64,000 bases of DNA from Paraburkholderia sp. CNPSo 3274. Lineage in GTDB: Bacteria; Pseudomonadota; Gammaproteobacteria; Burkholderiales; Burkholderiaceae. Positions 1 through 9,404 of this stretch are shown piece by piece; the stretch's first letter is position 1; each line of letters starts with the position of its first letter. The notes beneath the pieces are model-generated. The model did no database searches, was not told where the DNA came from, and saw only the letters and a list, made by a program, of their open reading frames with translations. The DNA is taken from contig NZ_JAMBPR010000013.1 of the NCBI RefSeq assembly GCF_024206475.1, positions 80,140 through 144,139 on the forward strand. Direction: 5' to 3'. The translations under genes and the position numbers were made by a program.

Positions 1-1
1 G

Positions 2-2446
2 GACCAGACGTTCAGCGCCACGAACCTCTATTTCGGGTTCGAGCGCGCGACGCTGCGCGAGATCGTCAAGGCGCTGCGCGATACGTACTGCGGTACGCTC
101 GGCGCCGAGTACATGTACATCAGCGATCCTGAACAGAAGCGCTGGTGGAAGGAGCGTCTCGAGTCGATCCGCTCGACGCCGAACTTCTCGAACGACAAGA
201 AGAAACACATCCTGCAGCGCCTGACGGCCTCCGAAGGTCTCGAGCGCTTCCTGCACACCAAGTACGTCGGCCAGAAGCGCTTCTCGCTCGAAGGCGGCGA
301 GTCCTTCATCGCCGCGATGGACGAAACCGTCCGTCACGCAGGCGCGAAGGGCGTGCAGGAAATCGTCATCGGCATGGCTCACCGTGGCCGTCTGAACGTG
401 CTGGTCAACACGCTGGGCAAGATGCCGGCTGACCTCTTCGCCGAATTCGAAGGCAAGCACGTCGACGACCTGCCGGCAGGCGACGTGAAGTACCACAAGG
501 GCTTCTCGTCGGACGTCTCGACCGAAGGCGGTCCGGTTCACCTGTCGCTCGCGTTCAACCCGTCGCACCTCGAAATCGTCAACCCGGTGGTTGAAGGTTC
601 GGCCAAGGCCCGTATGGACCGACGCGGCGACGCGGACGGCCTGCAGGTGCTGCCGGTGCAGATCCACGGCGACGCGGCCTTCGCAGGCCAGGGCGTCGTG
701 ATGGAAACGCTGAACCTCGCGCAAACGCGCGGTTACGGCACGCACGGCACGCTGCACATCGTCATCAACAACCAGATCGGTTTCACGACGTCCGACCCGC
801 GCGATGCGCGTTCGACGCTCTACTGTACCGACGTGGTCAAGATGATCGAAGCGCCGGTGCTGCACGTGAATGGCGACGATCCGGAAGCGGTCGTGCTGGC
901 TATCCAACTCGCGATCGATTTCCGTATGCAGTTCCACAAGGATGTCGTCGTCGACATCATCTGCTTCCGCAAGCTCGGCCACAACGAGCAGGACACCCCG
1001 GCTGTCACGCAGCCGCTGATGTACAAGACGATCGCGAAGCACCCGGGCACCCGTGCGCTGTACGCCGAGAAGCTCGTGCAGCAAGGTGTGATCACGGCTG
1101 AAGACGCAGACAACTACGTCAAGGCTTACCGCGCCGCGATGGACGAAGGCCACCACACGGTCGACCCCGTGCTCTCGAACTACAAGAGCAAGTACGCGGT
1201 GGACTGGGTTCCGTTCCTGAACCGCAAGTGGACCGACGCAGCAGATACGGCAGTGCCGCTCGCCGAACTCAAGCGTCTGGCTGAGCGCATCACCACGATC
1301 CCCGAGAACTTCAAGGTTCACCCGCTGGTCGAGCGCGTCATCAACGACCGCCGCGCGATGGGCAAGGGCGAAGCGAAGCTCGACTGGGGTATGGGCGAGC
1401 ACCTCGCGTTCGCGTCGCTGGTCGCTTCGGGCTACGCAGTTCGCCTGACGGGCCAGGACTCGGGCCGCGGCACGTTCACGCACCGCCACGCCGTTCTGCA
1501 CGACCAGAACCGCGAACGCTGGGACGACGGCACGTACGTGCCGCTGCAGAACATCGGCGAGAACCAGGCGCAGTTCACGGTGATCGACTCGGTGCTGTCG
1601 GAAGAGGCCGTGCTGGGCTTCGAATACGGCTATTCGACCGCCGAGCCGAACACGCTCGTCGCGTGGGAAGGCCAGTTCGGCGACTTCGTCAACGGTGCGC
1701 AGGTCGTAATCGACCAGTTCATCTCGTCGGGCGAAGTGAAGTGGGGCCGTGTTTCGGGTCTCACGATGCTGCTGCCGCACGGCTACGAAGGCCAGGGTCC
1801 GGAGCACTCGTCGGCACGTATCGAACGTTTCCTGCAGCTGTGCGCCGAGCACAACATGCAGGTCGTTCAGCCGACCACGCCGGCCCAGATCTTCCACGTG
1901 CTGCGCCGTCAGATGATCCGCCTGTTCCGCAAGCCGCTCATCATCTTCACGCCGAAGTCGCTGCTGCGTCACAAGGAAGCCGTCTCGGACCTGTCCGAAC
2001 TCGCGAAGGGCACGTTCCAGCCGGTCATCGGCGAAGTGGACGAAAGCATCGACGCGAAGAAGGTCAAGCGTGTGGTCGCCTGCTCGGGCCGCGTGTACTT
2101 CGACCTCGTCGCGCATCGCCGTGAAGCCAAGGCGAACGACGTCGCGATCATCCGTATCGAACAGCTCTATCCGTTCGCACACAAGCAGTTCGAAGCGGAA
2201 CTGAAGAAGTACGACAACGCGACCGAAGTGGTCTGGGTGCAGGACGAGCCGCAGAATCAAGGCCCGTGGTTCTACATCGAGCACCACCTGAAGGAAGGCA
2301 TGAAGGAAGGCATGAAGCTCGCGTACAGCGGCCGTCCTGCTTCCGCCTCGCCGGCTGTTGGCTACTACGCGAAGCACTACGAGCAGCAGAAGGCGCTGAT
2401 CGAAGGTGCATTCGGCCGCCTGAAGGGCGCGCAGGTCGCGAAGTAA
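2..2446 (+). CDS. sucA: 2-oxoglutarate dehydrogenase E1 component, 5'-truncated by the window
   Basis: Thiamine-diphosphate-dependent E1 subunit of the 2-oxoglutarate dehydrogenase complex of the TCA cycle; it decarboxylates 2-oxoglutarate and transfers the succinyl group to the lipoyl arm of SucB. The frame is open from base 2 with no start, giving 814 residues; family members are about 950, so roughly 140 N-terminal residues lie outside the window. The TPP-binding stretch HGDAAFAGQGVVMETL is near base 670, and IGMAHRGRLNVLVNTLGKM near base 370 is typical of SucA. The C-terminal half holds the transketolase-type pyrimidine domain (EGQFGDFVNGAQVVIDQF). It is the first gene of a sucA-sucB-lpdA operon; sucB starts 105 bases later. 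Confidence 0.97.
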   Translation, partial: DQTFSATNLYFGFERATLREIVKALRDTYCGTLGAEYMYISDPEQKRWWKERLESIRSTPNFSNDKKKHILQRLTASEGLERFLHTKYVGQKRFSLEGGESFIAAMDETVRHAGAKGVQEIVIGMAHRGRLNVLVNTLGKMPADLFAEFEGKHVDDLPAGDVKYHKGFSSDVSTEGGPVHLSLAFNPSHLEIVNPVVEGSAKARMDRRGDADGLQVLPVQIHGDAAFAGQGVVMETLNLAQTRGYGTHGTLHIVINNQIGFTTSDPRDARSTLYCTDVVKMIEAPVLHVNGDDPEAVVLAIQLAIDFRMQFHKDVVVDIICFRKLGHNEQDTPAVTQPLMYKTIAKHPGTRALYAEKLVQQGVITAEDADNYVKAYRAAMDEGHHTVDPVLSNYKSKYAVDWVPFLNRKWTDAADTAVPLAELKRLAERITTIPENFKVHPLVERVINDRRAMGKGEAKLDWGMGEHLAFASLVASGYAVRLTGQDSGRGTFTHRHAVLHDQNRERWDDGTYVPLQNIGENQAQFTVIDSVLSEEAVLGFEYGYSTAEPNTLVAWEGQFGDFVNGAQVVIDQFISSGEVKWGRVSGLTMLLPHGYEGQGPEHSSARIERFLQLCAEHNMQVVQPTTPAQIFHVLRRQMIRLFRKPLIIFTPKSLLRHKEAVSDLSELAKGTFQPVIGEVDESIDAKKVKRVVACSGRVYFDLVAHRREAKANDVAIIRIEQLYPFAHKQFEAELKKYDNATEVVWVQDEPQNQGPWFYIEHHLKEGMKEGMKLAYSGRPASASPAVGYYAKHYEQQKALIEGAFGRLKGAQVAK

Positions 2447-2551
2447 GCACTAGAGCAACCGAACCGGGAAAGCCTCGCGCTTTCCCGCGCTCATGTGCGC
2501 GACCGGTTCGTCATACGGGGATGTCCCCGATAAAGTATTCAGGAAAATCAC
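2447..2551 (+). other. Intercistronic hairpin between sucA and sucB
   Basis: The gap holds an extended inverted repeat: CGAACCGG near 2459 pairs with CCGGTTCG near 2503, with an inner GGGAAAGC/GCGCTTTCCC hairpin. No T-tract follows, so it is more likely an RNA-stability or processing element in the operon mRNA than a terminator. The sucB ribosome binding site (AGGAAAATCAC before ATG) lies at the downstream edge. Confidence 0.5.
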
Positions 2552-3814
2552 ATGGCTATCGTAGAAGTGAAGGTCCCGCAGTTTTCGGAGTCGGTGTCGG
2601 AAGGCACGATGCTGCAGTGGAAGAAGAAGCCGGGCGAAGCTGTTGCCCAGGACGAAGTCGTCATCGAGATCGAAACCGATAAGGTCGTGCTCGAAGTGCC
2701 CGCGCCATCAGCCGGCGTGCTGGCCGAGATCCTGATCGGCGACGGCGCAACCGTCGAGAGCGAACAGGTGATCGCAAAGATCGACACGGAAGCCAAGGCC
2801 GGCGCCGCCGCTGCTCCCGCAGCCGCCGCCGCACCGGCTGCTGCTGCCCCGGCAGCCGCACCGGCCGCTGCCGCATCGACGGCAAGCAGCACCGTGGCCT
2901 CGCCCGCAGCGACCAAGCTGATGGCAGAGAAGGGTCTCGCAGGCGGCGACGTCGCCGGCACGGGCCGTGACGGCCGCATCACGAAGCAGGACGTGCTCGG
3001 TGCTGGCGCACCGAAGGCCGCTCCGGCAGCAGCACCGGCTGGCAAGCCTGCCGCCGCCAAGCCGTCGCTGCCGCAAGTCAGCGCACCGGCATCGGCTGCG
3101 AACTGGCTCACCGATCGTCCGGAACAGCGCGTGCCGATGTCGCGTCTGCGTGCGCGTATCGCAGAGCGTCTGCTCGAGTCGCAGCAAACCAACGCCATCC
3201 TCACGACGTTCAACGAAGTGAACATGGCGCCGGTCATGGACCTGCGCAACAAGTACAAGGACAAGTTCGAGAAGGAACACGGCGTGAAGCTCGGCTTCAT
3301 GTCGTTCTTCGTGAAGGCCGCGGTGCACGCCCTCAAGAAGTTCCCGCTCGTCAACGCGTCGATCGACGGCAACGACATCGTCTACCACGGCTACTTCGAC
3401 ATCGGTATCGCGGTCGGCTCGCCGCGCGGTCTGGTGGTGCCCATCCTGCGCAACGCAGACCAGATGAGCCTCGCCGACATCGAGAAGAAGATCGCCGAAT
3501 TCGGCCAGAAGGCCAAGGACGGCAAGCTCTCGATCGAAGAAATGACGGGTGGTACGTTCTCGATCTCGAATGGCGGTGTGTTCGGCTCGATGCTCTCGAC
3601 CCCGATCATCAACCCGCCGCAGTCGGCGATCCTCGGCGTGCACGCCACGAAGGAACGCGCCGTGGTGGAGAACGGCCAGATCGTGATCCGCCCGATGAAC
3701 TACCTCGCGATGTCGTATGACCACCGCATCATCGACGGCCGCGAAGCCGTCCTGTCGCTGGTCGCGATGAAGGACGCGCTGGAAGATCCGGCTCGTCTGC
3801 TGCTCGACCTGTAA
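2552..3814 (+). CDS. sucB: Dihydrolipoyllysine succinyltransferase (E2) of 2-oxoglutarate dehydrogenase
   Basis: Core E2 subunit that moves the succinyl group from its lipoyl arm to CoA. The 420-residue protein shows the standard order: one lipoyl domain (about 1-77, with the lipoylated lysine in [11 protein letters not shown]), an Ala/Pro-rich linker (about 85-113), a peripheral subunit-binding domain (about 117-150, [14 protein letters not shown]), a second Ala/Pro linker, and the catalytic domain (about 185-420). The acyltransferase active-site motif HRIIDG begins near residue 391. The start ATG has an AGGAAAA ribosome site. Length and architecture are normal. It is co-transcribed with sucA and lpdA. 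Confidence 0.97.
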   Translation: MAIVEVKVPQFSESVSEGTMLQWKKKPGEAVAQDEVVIEIETDKVVLEVPAPSAGVLAEILIGDGATVESEQVIAKIDTEAKAGAAAAPAAAAAPAAAAPAAAPAAAASTASSTVASPAATKLMAEKGLAGGDVAGTGRDGRITKQDVLGAGAPKAAPAAAPAGKPAAAKPSLPQVSAPASAANWLTDRPEQRVPMSRLRARIAERLLESQQTNAILTTFNEVNMAPVMDLRNKYKDKFEKEHGVKLGFMSFFVKAAVHALKKFPLVNASIDGNDIVYHGYFDIGIAVGSPRGLVVPILRNADQMSLADIEKKIAEFGQKAKDGKLSIEEMTGGTFSISNGGVFGSMLSTPIINPPQSAILGVHATKERAVVENGQIVIRPMNYLAMSYDHRIIDGREAVLSLVAMKDALEDPARLLLDL

Positions 3815-3915
3815 AGATCGGCCTCATCAAGCATCAAGTCTCACACTGAGCGCCGTGCGCGCGGATTCCGGAAACCGGGCTCCGCGCGCCGCGCTCACGT
3901 CTCGAAAGGATGAAC

Positions 3916-5346
3916 ATGTCCAAAGAATTTGACGTCGTCGTGATCGGCGCCGGCCCCGGCGGCTATATCGCGGCGATCCGCGCCGCACAGCTCGGCAAGT
4001 CGGTTGCGTGTATCGAAAAGTGGAAGAACCCGGCCGGCACGCTGAAGCTCGGCGGCACCTGCCTGAACGTGGGCTGCATTCCGTCGAAGGCGCTGCTCGC
4101 CTCGTCGGAAGAGTTCGAGAACGCCGCGCATCATCTCGTTGACCACGGCATCAGCGTGGGCGACGTAAAGATCGACGTCGCGAAGATGATCGAGCGCAAG
4201 GAAGGCATCGTCGAGAAGATGACGAAGGGGATCGAGTTCCTGTTCCGCAAAAACAAGATCACGTGGCTCAAGGGTCACGGCAAGTTCACCGGCAAGAACG
4301 ACGCCGGCGTGCAGATCGAAGTGAGCGGCGAAGGCGAAACCGAAGTCGTCACGGCGAAGAACGTGATCATCGCGACGGGCTCGAAGGCGCGCCATCTTCC
4401 GGGTATTCCGGTCGACAACAAGATCATCTCCGACAACGAAGGCGCGCTCACGTTCGACAGCGTGCCGAAGAAGCTGGCTGTGATCGGCGCAGGCGTGATC
4501 GGTCTGGAGCTGGGCTCGGTGTGGCGCCGTCTCGGTGCCGACGTCACGATCCTCGAAGCGCTGCCGGAATTCCTCGGTGCGACTGACCAGGCGCTCGCGA
4601 AGGAAGCGGCGAAGCTCTTCAAGAAGCAGGGTCTCGACATTCACGTTGGCGTGAAGGTCGGCGAAGTGAAGGCGACCGACAAGAACGTCACGATCAACTA
4701 CACGGACAAGGACGGCAACGCGCAAGTGTTCGAAGCCGACCGCCTGATCGTGTCGGTTGGCCGCGTGCCGAATACCGACAACCTCGGTCTCGAAGCGATC
4801 GGCCTGAAGGCCAACGAGCGTGGCTTCATCGACGTGGACAACCACTGCGCAACGTCGGTGCCGAACGTGTACGCGATCGGCGACGTGGTGCGTGGCCCGA
4901 TGCTCGCGCACAAGGCAGAAGACGAAGGCGTGCTGGTGGCCGAGATCATCGACGGCCAGAAGCCGCACATCGACTACAACTGCATTCCGTGGGTGATCTA
5001 CACCGAGCCGGAAATCGCATGGGTCGGCAAGACGGAGCAGCAGCTCAAGGCAGAAGGCCGTGACATCAAGACGGGCCAGTTCCCGTTCATGGCGAACGGC
5101 CGCGCGCTTGGCATCAACAAGTCGGACGGCTTCGTGAAGATGATCGCCGACGCCAAGACCGACGAACTGCTCGGCGTGCACATCATCTCGGCCAACGCAT
5201 CGGACCTGATCGCGGAAGCCGTGGTGGCGATGGAATTCAAGGCTGCCGCCGAAGACATCGGCCGCATCTGCCATCCGCACCCGTCGCTGTCCGAAGTCAT
5301 GCGCGAAGCTGCACTCGCCACTGACAAGCGCGCTCTCAACATGTAA
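3916..5346 (+). CDS. lpdA: Dihydrolipoyl dehydrogenase (E3)
   Basis: FAD-dependent disulfide oxidoreductase that reoxidises the dihydrolipoyl arm of SucB with NAD+. The 476-residue protein has the N-terminal FAD motif [10 protein letters not shown], the redox disulfide CLNVGC (Cys49/Cys54), the NAD-binding motif [11 protein letters not shown], the second FAD motif ending YAIGDVV, and the C-terminal catalytic pair in HPHPSLSE. Two in-frame ATGs lie 6 bases apart (3910 and 3916); the GAAAGGA ribosome site fits the second at normal spacing, so 3916 is chosen. Third gene of the suc operon; a hairpin follows the stop. Confidence 0.97.
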   Translation: MSKEFDVVVIGAGPGGYIAAIRAAQLGKSVACIEKWKNPAGTLKLGGTCLNVGCIPSKALLASSEEFENAAHHLVDHGISVGDVKIDVAKMIERKEGIVEKMTKGIEFLFRKNKITWLKGHGKFTGKNDAGVQIEVSGEGETEVVTAKNVIIATGSKARHLPGIPVDNKIISDNEGALTFDSVPKKLAVIGAGVIGLELGSVWRRLGADVTILEALPEFLGATDQALAKEAAKLFKKQGLDIHVGVKVGEVKATDKNVTINYTDKDGNAQVFEADRLIVSVGRVPNTDNLGLEAIGLKANERGFIDVDNHCATSVPNVYAIGDVVRGPMLAHKAEDEGVLVAEIIDGQKPHIDYNCIPWVIYTEPEIAWVGKTEQQLKAEGRDIKTGQFPFMANGRALGINKSDGFVKMIADAKTDELLGVHIISANASDLIAEAVVAMEFKAAAEDIGRICHPHPSLSEVMREAALATDKRALNM

Positions 5347-5352
5347 GCGCCA

Positions 5353-5389
5353 AGGGCAGGGCGGCCGAATTTTTTGGCCGCTCTGCTCC
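5353..5389 (+). terminator. Hairpin after lpdA
   Basis: An inverted repeat (GGCAGGGCGGCC against GGCCGCTCTGCTC, with a T-rich loop) lies 7 bases after the lpdA stop. The T-run is in the loop rather than after the stem, so termination is plausible but not certain; zapE begins about 75 bases further on the same strand. Confidence 0.45.
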
Positions 5390-5462
5390 GCAATACCCAG
5401 CATCACGTACGGAGGCGGGTGGGCTTTTGCTCTCCCGCCTTTCCTCATTTGCGGCCCAGAAA

Positions 5463-6560
5463 ATGAACGTCACCGAATACTACGAAAACGAACTGCAGAA
5501 GCGGGGATACCAGCCCGATACGGCGCAACGCGCCGCGATCGACCGGCTGCAGCGGTGCTACGACGAGTGGGCTGCATACAAGTCGCGGCGTTCGAACGCG
5601 CTCAAGAAGTTTCTCGTTCACCCTGACCTGCCGCGCGGCGTGTACATGTGGGGCGGTGTCGGGCGCGGCAAGAGCTTTCTGATGGACAGCTTCTATGCAG
5701 TCGTGCCGCTGCAACGCAAGACGCGTCTGCACTTTCACGAATTCATGCGCGAGGTGCACCGCGAACTCGAAGAGCTCAAGGGCCAGGCCGATCCGCTCGA
5801 CGAACTCGCGCGCCGGATTGCGAGGCGTTATCGCCTGATCTGCTTCGACGAATTCCACGTCTCGGACATCGCCGACGCGATGATCCTCTATCGTCTGCTC
5901 GACCGCCTCTTCGAGAACGGCGTGCAGTTCGTGATGACGTCCAACTACGATCCCGATCTGCTCTATCCCGATGGCCTGCATCGCGACCGCATGCTGCCTG
6001 CGATCGAGTTGATCAAGAGTAAGCTCGACGTGCTCAACGTCGATGCGGGCGTCGACTATCGCCAGCGCACGCTTGCGCAGGTCGAGGTCTATCACACGCC
6101 GCTCGGCGCCGCCGCCGACAAGGCGTTGCGCCACTCGTTCGCGGAGCTCGCCGCCGTCCCCGACGAAAGCCCGCTGCTGCGCATCGAAAAGCGCGAACTG
6201 AAGGCGTTGCGCAAGGCCGACGGCGTGGTGTGGTTCGATTTCGCGACGCTGTGCGGCGGTCCGCGCTCGCAGAACGACTATCTGGAACTGGCGAGCCGCT
6301 TTCACGCCGTGATCCTGTCCGACGTGCCGCAGATGACGCCTCGTATGCAGTCCGAAGCGCGCCGCTTCACCTGGCTCATCGACGTGTTCTACGACCACAA
6401 GGTCAAGCTGCTGATGTCGGCCGCGGTGCCGCCCGAAGAACTCTACGTGGAAGGACCGATGGCCAACGAGTTCACGCGTACGGTGTCGCGTATCGTCGAA
6501 ATGCAGTCGAAGGAATATCTCGAAACGCCGCGCCGCATTGTCGATACGTCGCTGACCTGA
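5463..6560 (+). CDS. zapE: AFG1/ZapE-family cell-division ATPase
   Basis: P-loop ATPase of the AFG1/ZapE family; in E. coli ZapE acts at the FtsZ ring late in division. The 365-residue protein has Walker A GGVGRGKS at about 64-71 and Walker B LICFDEFHVSD, both diagnostic of the family, and a conserved N-terminal YYENEL...GYQPDTAQ. An in-frame start at 5427 exists but would add 12 residues without family resemblance; ATG 5463 is preferred. It follows lpdA closely on the same strand. Confidence 0.93.
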   Translation: MNVTEYYENELQKRGYQPDTAQRAAIDRLQRCYDEWAAYKSRRSNALKKFLVHPDLPRGVYMWGGVGRGKSFLMDSFYAVVPLQRKTRLHFHEFMREVHRELEELKGQADPLDELARRIARRYRLICFDEFHVSDIADAMILYRLLDRLFENGVQFVMTSNYDPDLLYPDGLHRDRMLPAIELIKSKLDVLNVDAGVDYRQRTLAQVEVYHTPLGAAADKALRHSFAELAAVPDESPLLRIEKRELKALRKADGVVWFDFATLCGGPRSQNDYLELASRFHAVILSDVPQMTPRMQSEARRFTWLIDVFYDHKVKLLMSAAVPPEELYVEGPMANEFTRTVSRIVEMQSKEYLETPRRIVDTSLT

Positions 6561-6567
6561 TCGCACG

Positions 6568-6599
6568 GCGCCCACACCGCAACTGCGGGCGGTGGGCGC
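6568..6599 (+). terminator. GC-rich hairpin after zapE
   Basis: GCGCCCACACCGC and GCGGGCGGTGGGCGC can pair around a short AACT loop, directly after the zapE stop. There is no T-tract, so this is a probable mRNA 3' end structure rather than a textbook intrinsic terminator. Confidence 0.45.
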
Positions 6600-6755
6600 A
6601 TCCGCGGCGACACACCGAAGCTGGTGCCACGCTGGTGGCAAGCCAGTCTCAAAATAGCGCGGCGGCACCTATTTCAAGATTCGGACTCGTCTGATATGGG
6701 CGGCCGGAGCGAGTGGATATCGTTTGTCAGTACACCTTCTGACAAAGGACCGTCC

Positions 6756-7187
6756 ATGACCCCGCATCGCGATATTACCGACGAAGAATGGCAGCGCGTG
6801 ATGGTGCTCCTGCCCGAACTGCGCCCGCGCACCGAGTTGCGCGGCCGGCCGCTCGCCAATACGCGCTCCGTGCTCAACGGCGTGGTGTGGGTCATGTATA
6901 GCGGTGCGACCTGGTCGGCCATGCCGCGCCGCTACCCTTCGTATCAAACCTGCCATCGCCGCTTCAAGACCTGGCACTACAACGGCGTGCTCAAGCGCGT
7001 GATGGGCGAGTTGTTCGGCGAAGACGGTGCGGCGTTGTGCGACACCATCGAAACGCGCATGCGCAAGCACATGAGCCGCGCAGAAAAAGCGGCGCGCAAC
7101 ATGCCGCGCAATTCGCCGTTCGTGCCGGCAGCGTCCGCGTCGTCGCAGCCTTTCAACTATCGCTCGGTGTATCGTCACCCGGCGTAA
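6756..7187 (+). CDS. Solitary IS5-type transposase N-terminal domain protein (DUF4096-like)
   Basis: A 143-residue protein whose first 95 or so residues match the N-terminal DNA-binding domain of IS5-family transposases (ITDEEWQRVMVLLPEL, VLNGVVWVMYSGATWSAMPRRY, TCHRRFKTWHYNGVLKRVM). The DDE catalytic domain is absent: after the domain the sequence runs into a different basic tail and stops. No terminal inverted repeats or second transposase frame were found nearby. ATG 6756 is preceded by AAAGGACCGTCC, a fair ribosome site. It could be a decayed insertion sequence or a domesticated DNA-binding protein; the clean frame, own start and own terminator favour retention, but this is inference. Confidence 0.7.
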   Translation: MTPHRDITDEEWQRVMVLLPELRPRTELRGRPLANTRSVLNGVVWVMYSGATWSAMPRRYPSYQTCHRRFKTWHYNGVLKRVMGELFGEDGAALCDTIETRMRKHMSRAEKAARNMPRNSPFVPAASASSQPFNYRSVYRHPA

Positions 7188-7205
7188 TACCGGCGCTTAC
7201 GAAGT

Positions 7206-7240
7206 CCGGCCGAAGCGGCTCATGCGTGCGCTTCGGCCGG
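7206..7240 (+). terminator. Intrinsic terminator between convergent genes
   Basis: A perfect 12-bp stem (CCGGCCGAAGCG / CGCTTCGGCCGG) with an 11-base loop, followed by TTTCGTCT on the plus strand. It sits between the transposase-like gene and the convergent DUF2147 gene and probably ends the former. Confidence 0.75.
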
Positions 7241-7307
7241 TTTCGTCTCTCAGGTTCCCTTGCCGGTTTGCGCACCGGTCCTCAGGTCGATCCACTCACT
7301 CATCCAC

Positions 7308-7772
7308 TCACTGCTGACGCACCCACGTCTGCGAGCGGCCAAGCAGCGAAATGCCCATATAGCCGCGCACGACGAGTTTCTGGCCGCCGTCTTCCGTATG
7401 CATCTTGCAGCGGTACACCTTGCCGTTCTCAGGGTCGAGAATGTGGCCGCCGTCGTACTCCTCACCGGTTTTCTTCATGCTGTCGATGATCGTCATGCCA
7501 AGGATCGGCTGATCCTTGCGTGAGTCGGTGCAGGCCGTGCAGCGCCGGTCGGGCTGGTCATTCGCGCTGAGTCCCTTGATGACCTTGCCGCTCAGGTCGC
7601 CGTTCGCGTCTGCACTGATCTGCACGAGCGCCTTCGGCTGGCCGGTGTGGTCGTCAATGGTCTGCCAGACGCCAACTGGCGTGTCGGTTTGAGCGTGCGC
7701 GGCGACGGCGCCGCACAGCAGTGCACTCGCAAGCGCGACATGGCGCGCCGCGCGTCCCATGACTCGGTTCAT
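7308..7772 (-). CDS. DUF2147-family secreted protein
   Basis: A 154-residue exported protein. An N-terminal signal peptide (about 1-27, basic MNRVMGRAARH, then a hydrophobic core ending AVAAHA) precedes a single DUF2147-type domain (GVWQTIDDHTGQPKALVQI ... LRVRGYMG-type ending seen here as LVVRGYMGISLLGRSQTW). Two Cys pairs around 80 (RRCTACTD) and 118 (YRCKMHT) are visible. The start at 7772 has a strong GGAGGAAGAC ribosome site; longer upstream in-frame starts lack one. The family is common in Proteobacteria and has no settled function; periplasmic location is inferred. Confidence 0.85.
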   Translation of the reverse strand: MNRVMGRAARHVALASALLCGAVAAHAQTDTPVGVWQTIDDHTGQPKALVQISADANGDLSGKVIKGLSANDQPDRRCTACTDSRKDQPILGMTIIDSMKKTGEEYDGGHILDPENGKVYRCKMHTEDGGQKLVVRGYMGISLLGRSQTWVRQQ

Positions 7773-8092
7773 GTCTTCCTCCACTGATGTTGTTTGTCGT
7801 GTCGATGCTGACCGTGCGTCGGGCCGGGCACGCCGCAAGGTCAGGGCAGGATACTGGAAAGCACCGCGCGCGTTTGAGAGAAGGAACTCTAGTTTGAGCG
7901 GGCCTGCTCGCCGCGCTGGACCAAAACGGCTGGCAACGCAAGGGCACCGCGCAATTCCTGGGAATTTCTCGCTAAGTGTTGTGGGAATAGATACGTAATC
8001 GGTAAATTTTCTACGAGGGGCCCGAAACACGTGAAAGTGAGTAATAATTGTGCCGATTTGTAAAAATTAGAACTGTTCAAAGCAGGTACTAC

Positions 8093-8839
8093 ATGGACTA
8101 CAAGTGGAGAGTTCGTCGCACCGCCTGGGCGGCGCTGGTATTAATCGGGGGAATCGGTACGGGCTGCGCACAGACGCCGCCTGACAATTCAGCAGCAAAT
8201 GCAGCAGCAGCGGCGCCCGTAGCACAGACCACCGCCGCACCCGCAGTGCAGGACGAGCAGGCCGCAACCCCTGCGCTGCCTTTGGCAGCGAGCCAGCCGA
8301 GCGTACTTACGCCGGATGAAGCGAAGCAGAACGCCGCGGGTAACGTCGCCGAGCTGCAGCAGATGCTGCGAGGCTCGGAACTCGCCGAGCTGCGCACGAC
8401 CTACAACGGCTCGTATGGCGCGAGCTTGCTGTTTTACGGCAAGGAAATGACGTACTACGTCACGCTGTTCCAGAACAAGACGTTCTGGCGCGTGATCAAG
8501 ACGAGCGACGAGACGCGCGCTGAGGCAATCTACCGCGACTTCGCGATGAAGTCGGGGCAGCTCGCCGAAGTGGAAATCCGCCGCACGCGCCTCGAAGCGC
8601 AGAAGGCGTTCACGGACCGCATGATCGCGCTCACGCAGGACCATGCGAACCGGCTCCAGGCAGATCTGGCCATCGCGCGCGAGCAGCAGGCGCTTGTCGC
8701 GGACCAGCAGAAGCAGGGCCACGATCAGGCGAACGCTTTGCAGGCGCAGAAGACAGCCGCCCAGGCGCAACTGCGCACGGTTCAGCGTCAGGTGCGCGAA
8801 CTGCAGCAACAAGTGGAAGGCGGTCTGCCGATCCGCTGA
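8093..8839 (+). CDS. DUF2968-type lipoprotein with C-terminal coiled coil
   Basis: A 248-residue protein with a lipoprotein-like N-terminus (hydrophobic AALVLIGGIGTG then Cys near residue 25), an Ala/Pro/Gln-rich linker (about 28-75), a conserved central part (ELRTTYNGSYGASLLFYGKEMTYYVTL region), and a long Gln/Ala/Glu-rich helical C-terminus (about 165-240, AREQQALVADQQKQGHDQANA) that reads as a coiled coil. This matches the Burkholderiales DUF2968 family as I know it. It probably sits in the envelope; the function is unknown. The upstream gap is AT-rich. Confidence 0.8.
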   Translation: MDYKWRVRRTAWAALVLIGGIGTGCAQTPPDNSAANAAAAAPVAQTTAAPAVQDEQAATPALPLAASQPSVLTPDEAKQNAAGNVAELQQMLRGSELAELRTTYNGSYGASLLFYGKEMTYYVTLFQNKTFWRVIKTSDETRAEAIYRDFAMKSGQLAEVEIRRTRLEAQKAFTDRMIALTQDHANRLQADLAIAREQQALVADQQKQGHDQANALQAQKTAAQAQLRTVQRQVRELQQQVEGGLPIR

Positions 8840-8934
8840 TCGCCGGTACGCGGTGTGGCCAGGTCGCTTGCCCGGGGCCTCGCCGTGCGACGGGTTGTGC
8901 GACGGATCGTGCGGAACACGCAGATGCGGCACGC

Positions 8935-8969
8935 AAAAGGCGGAGCGTCATGGACGTTCCGCCTTTCTT
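8935..8969. terminator. Bidirectional terminator-like hairpin
   Basis: AAAAGGCGGAGCGTC pairs with GACGTTCCGCCTTTC around a short loop, A-rich on one side and T-rich on the other. It lies between the convergent DUF2968 gene and the small gene ending at 8995 and can serve both strands. Confidence 0.7.
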
Positions 8970-8994
8970 CATGGTGCGATCGCTCAGGGCGCGC

Positions 8995-9183
8995 TCAGTG
9001 CTTGCCGTGGCGATGCGTGTCGCGGCCCTTGTGGGTTTCGTCTGCGGAATGGGGCTTCGGTTGAGAGCCGGTGGGCGAGGGGGCCACGGCGATCGGATCG
9101 CTCGCGGGGAAGGTCTCGTCGAGCGCTTCGTCGAGCGGGTCTTCCTGCGAGGGTTGCGGGGCTTTCGGCTTGGATGCGCTCAT
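8995..9183 (-). CDS. Small acidic/His-rich conserved protein
   Basis: A 62-residue hydrophilic protein: a Pro/Lys start (MSASKPKAPQPSQ), an acidic core EDPLDEALDETFPASDPIAV, and a His/Arg/Lys-rich end (DTHRHGKH). The DEALDETFPASDP segment recurs in small Burkholderia and other proteobacterial proteins as I know them; no biochemical role is established. A GGAGACCGCC ribosome site precedes the ATG. Longer in-frame starts upstream lack such a site. Probably cytoplasmic and disordered. Confidence 0.75.
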   Translation of the reverse strand: MSASKPKAPQPSQEDPLDEALDETFPASDPIAVAPSPTGSQPKPHSADETHKGRDTHRHGKH

Positions 9184-9321
9184 GGCGGTCTCCGTGGCGA
9201 TATGCGTGACGCTCAGAATAACGCAAAGCCAAAATCGTGACCGCGAGCCACGACTGTCAGACCGCTTCGGAAGACAGTGGAACGAAACTGAACTCGACTG
9301 CACGCAACGCGCGCGCAAACG

Positions 9322-9347
9322 CACGGGCGCGCCTTGGCGCGCCCGTG
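9322..9347. terminator. Perfect palindromic hairpin downstream of hfq2
   Basis: CACGGGCGCGCC-TT-GGCGCGCCCGTG is a perfect 12-bp stem with a 2-base centre, 58 bases after the hfq2 stop on the minus strand. No T-tract follows. Confidence 0.5.
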
Positions 9348-9404
9348 TACTGAAGATCGGCGTGACTGGCGGAACGCGCAGCGAGTACGTCAGTCAGCAG
9401 CGGC

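Noticed and set aside
3895..5448. Long minus-strand ORF of 517 codons across lpdA
   Set aside because: It is the antisense shadow of lpdA, with His/Arg/Asp-rich non-protein-like composition; lpdA has all catalytic motifs.
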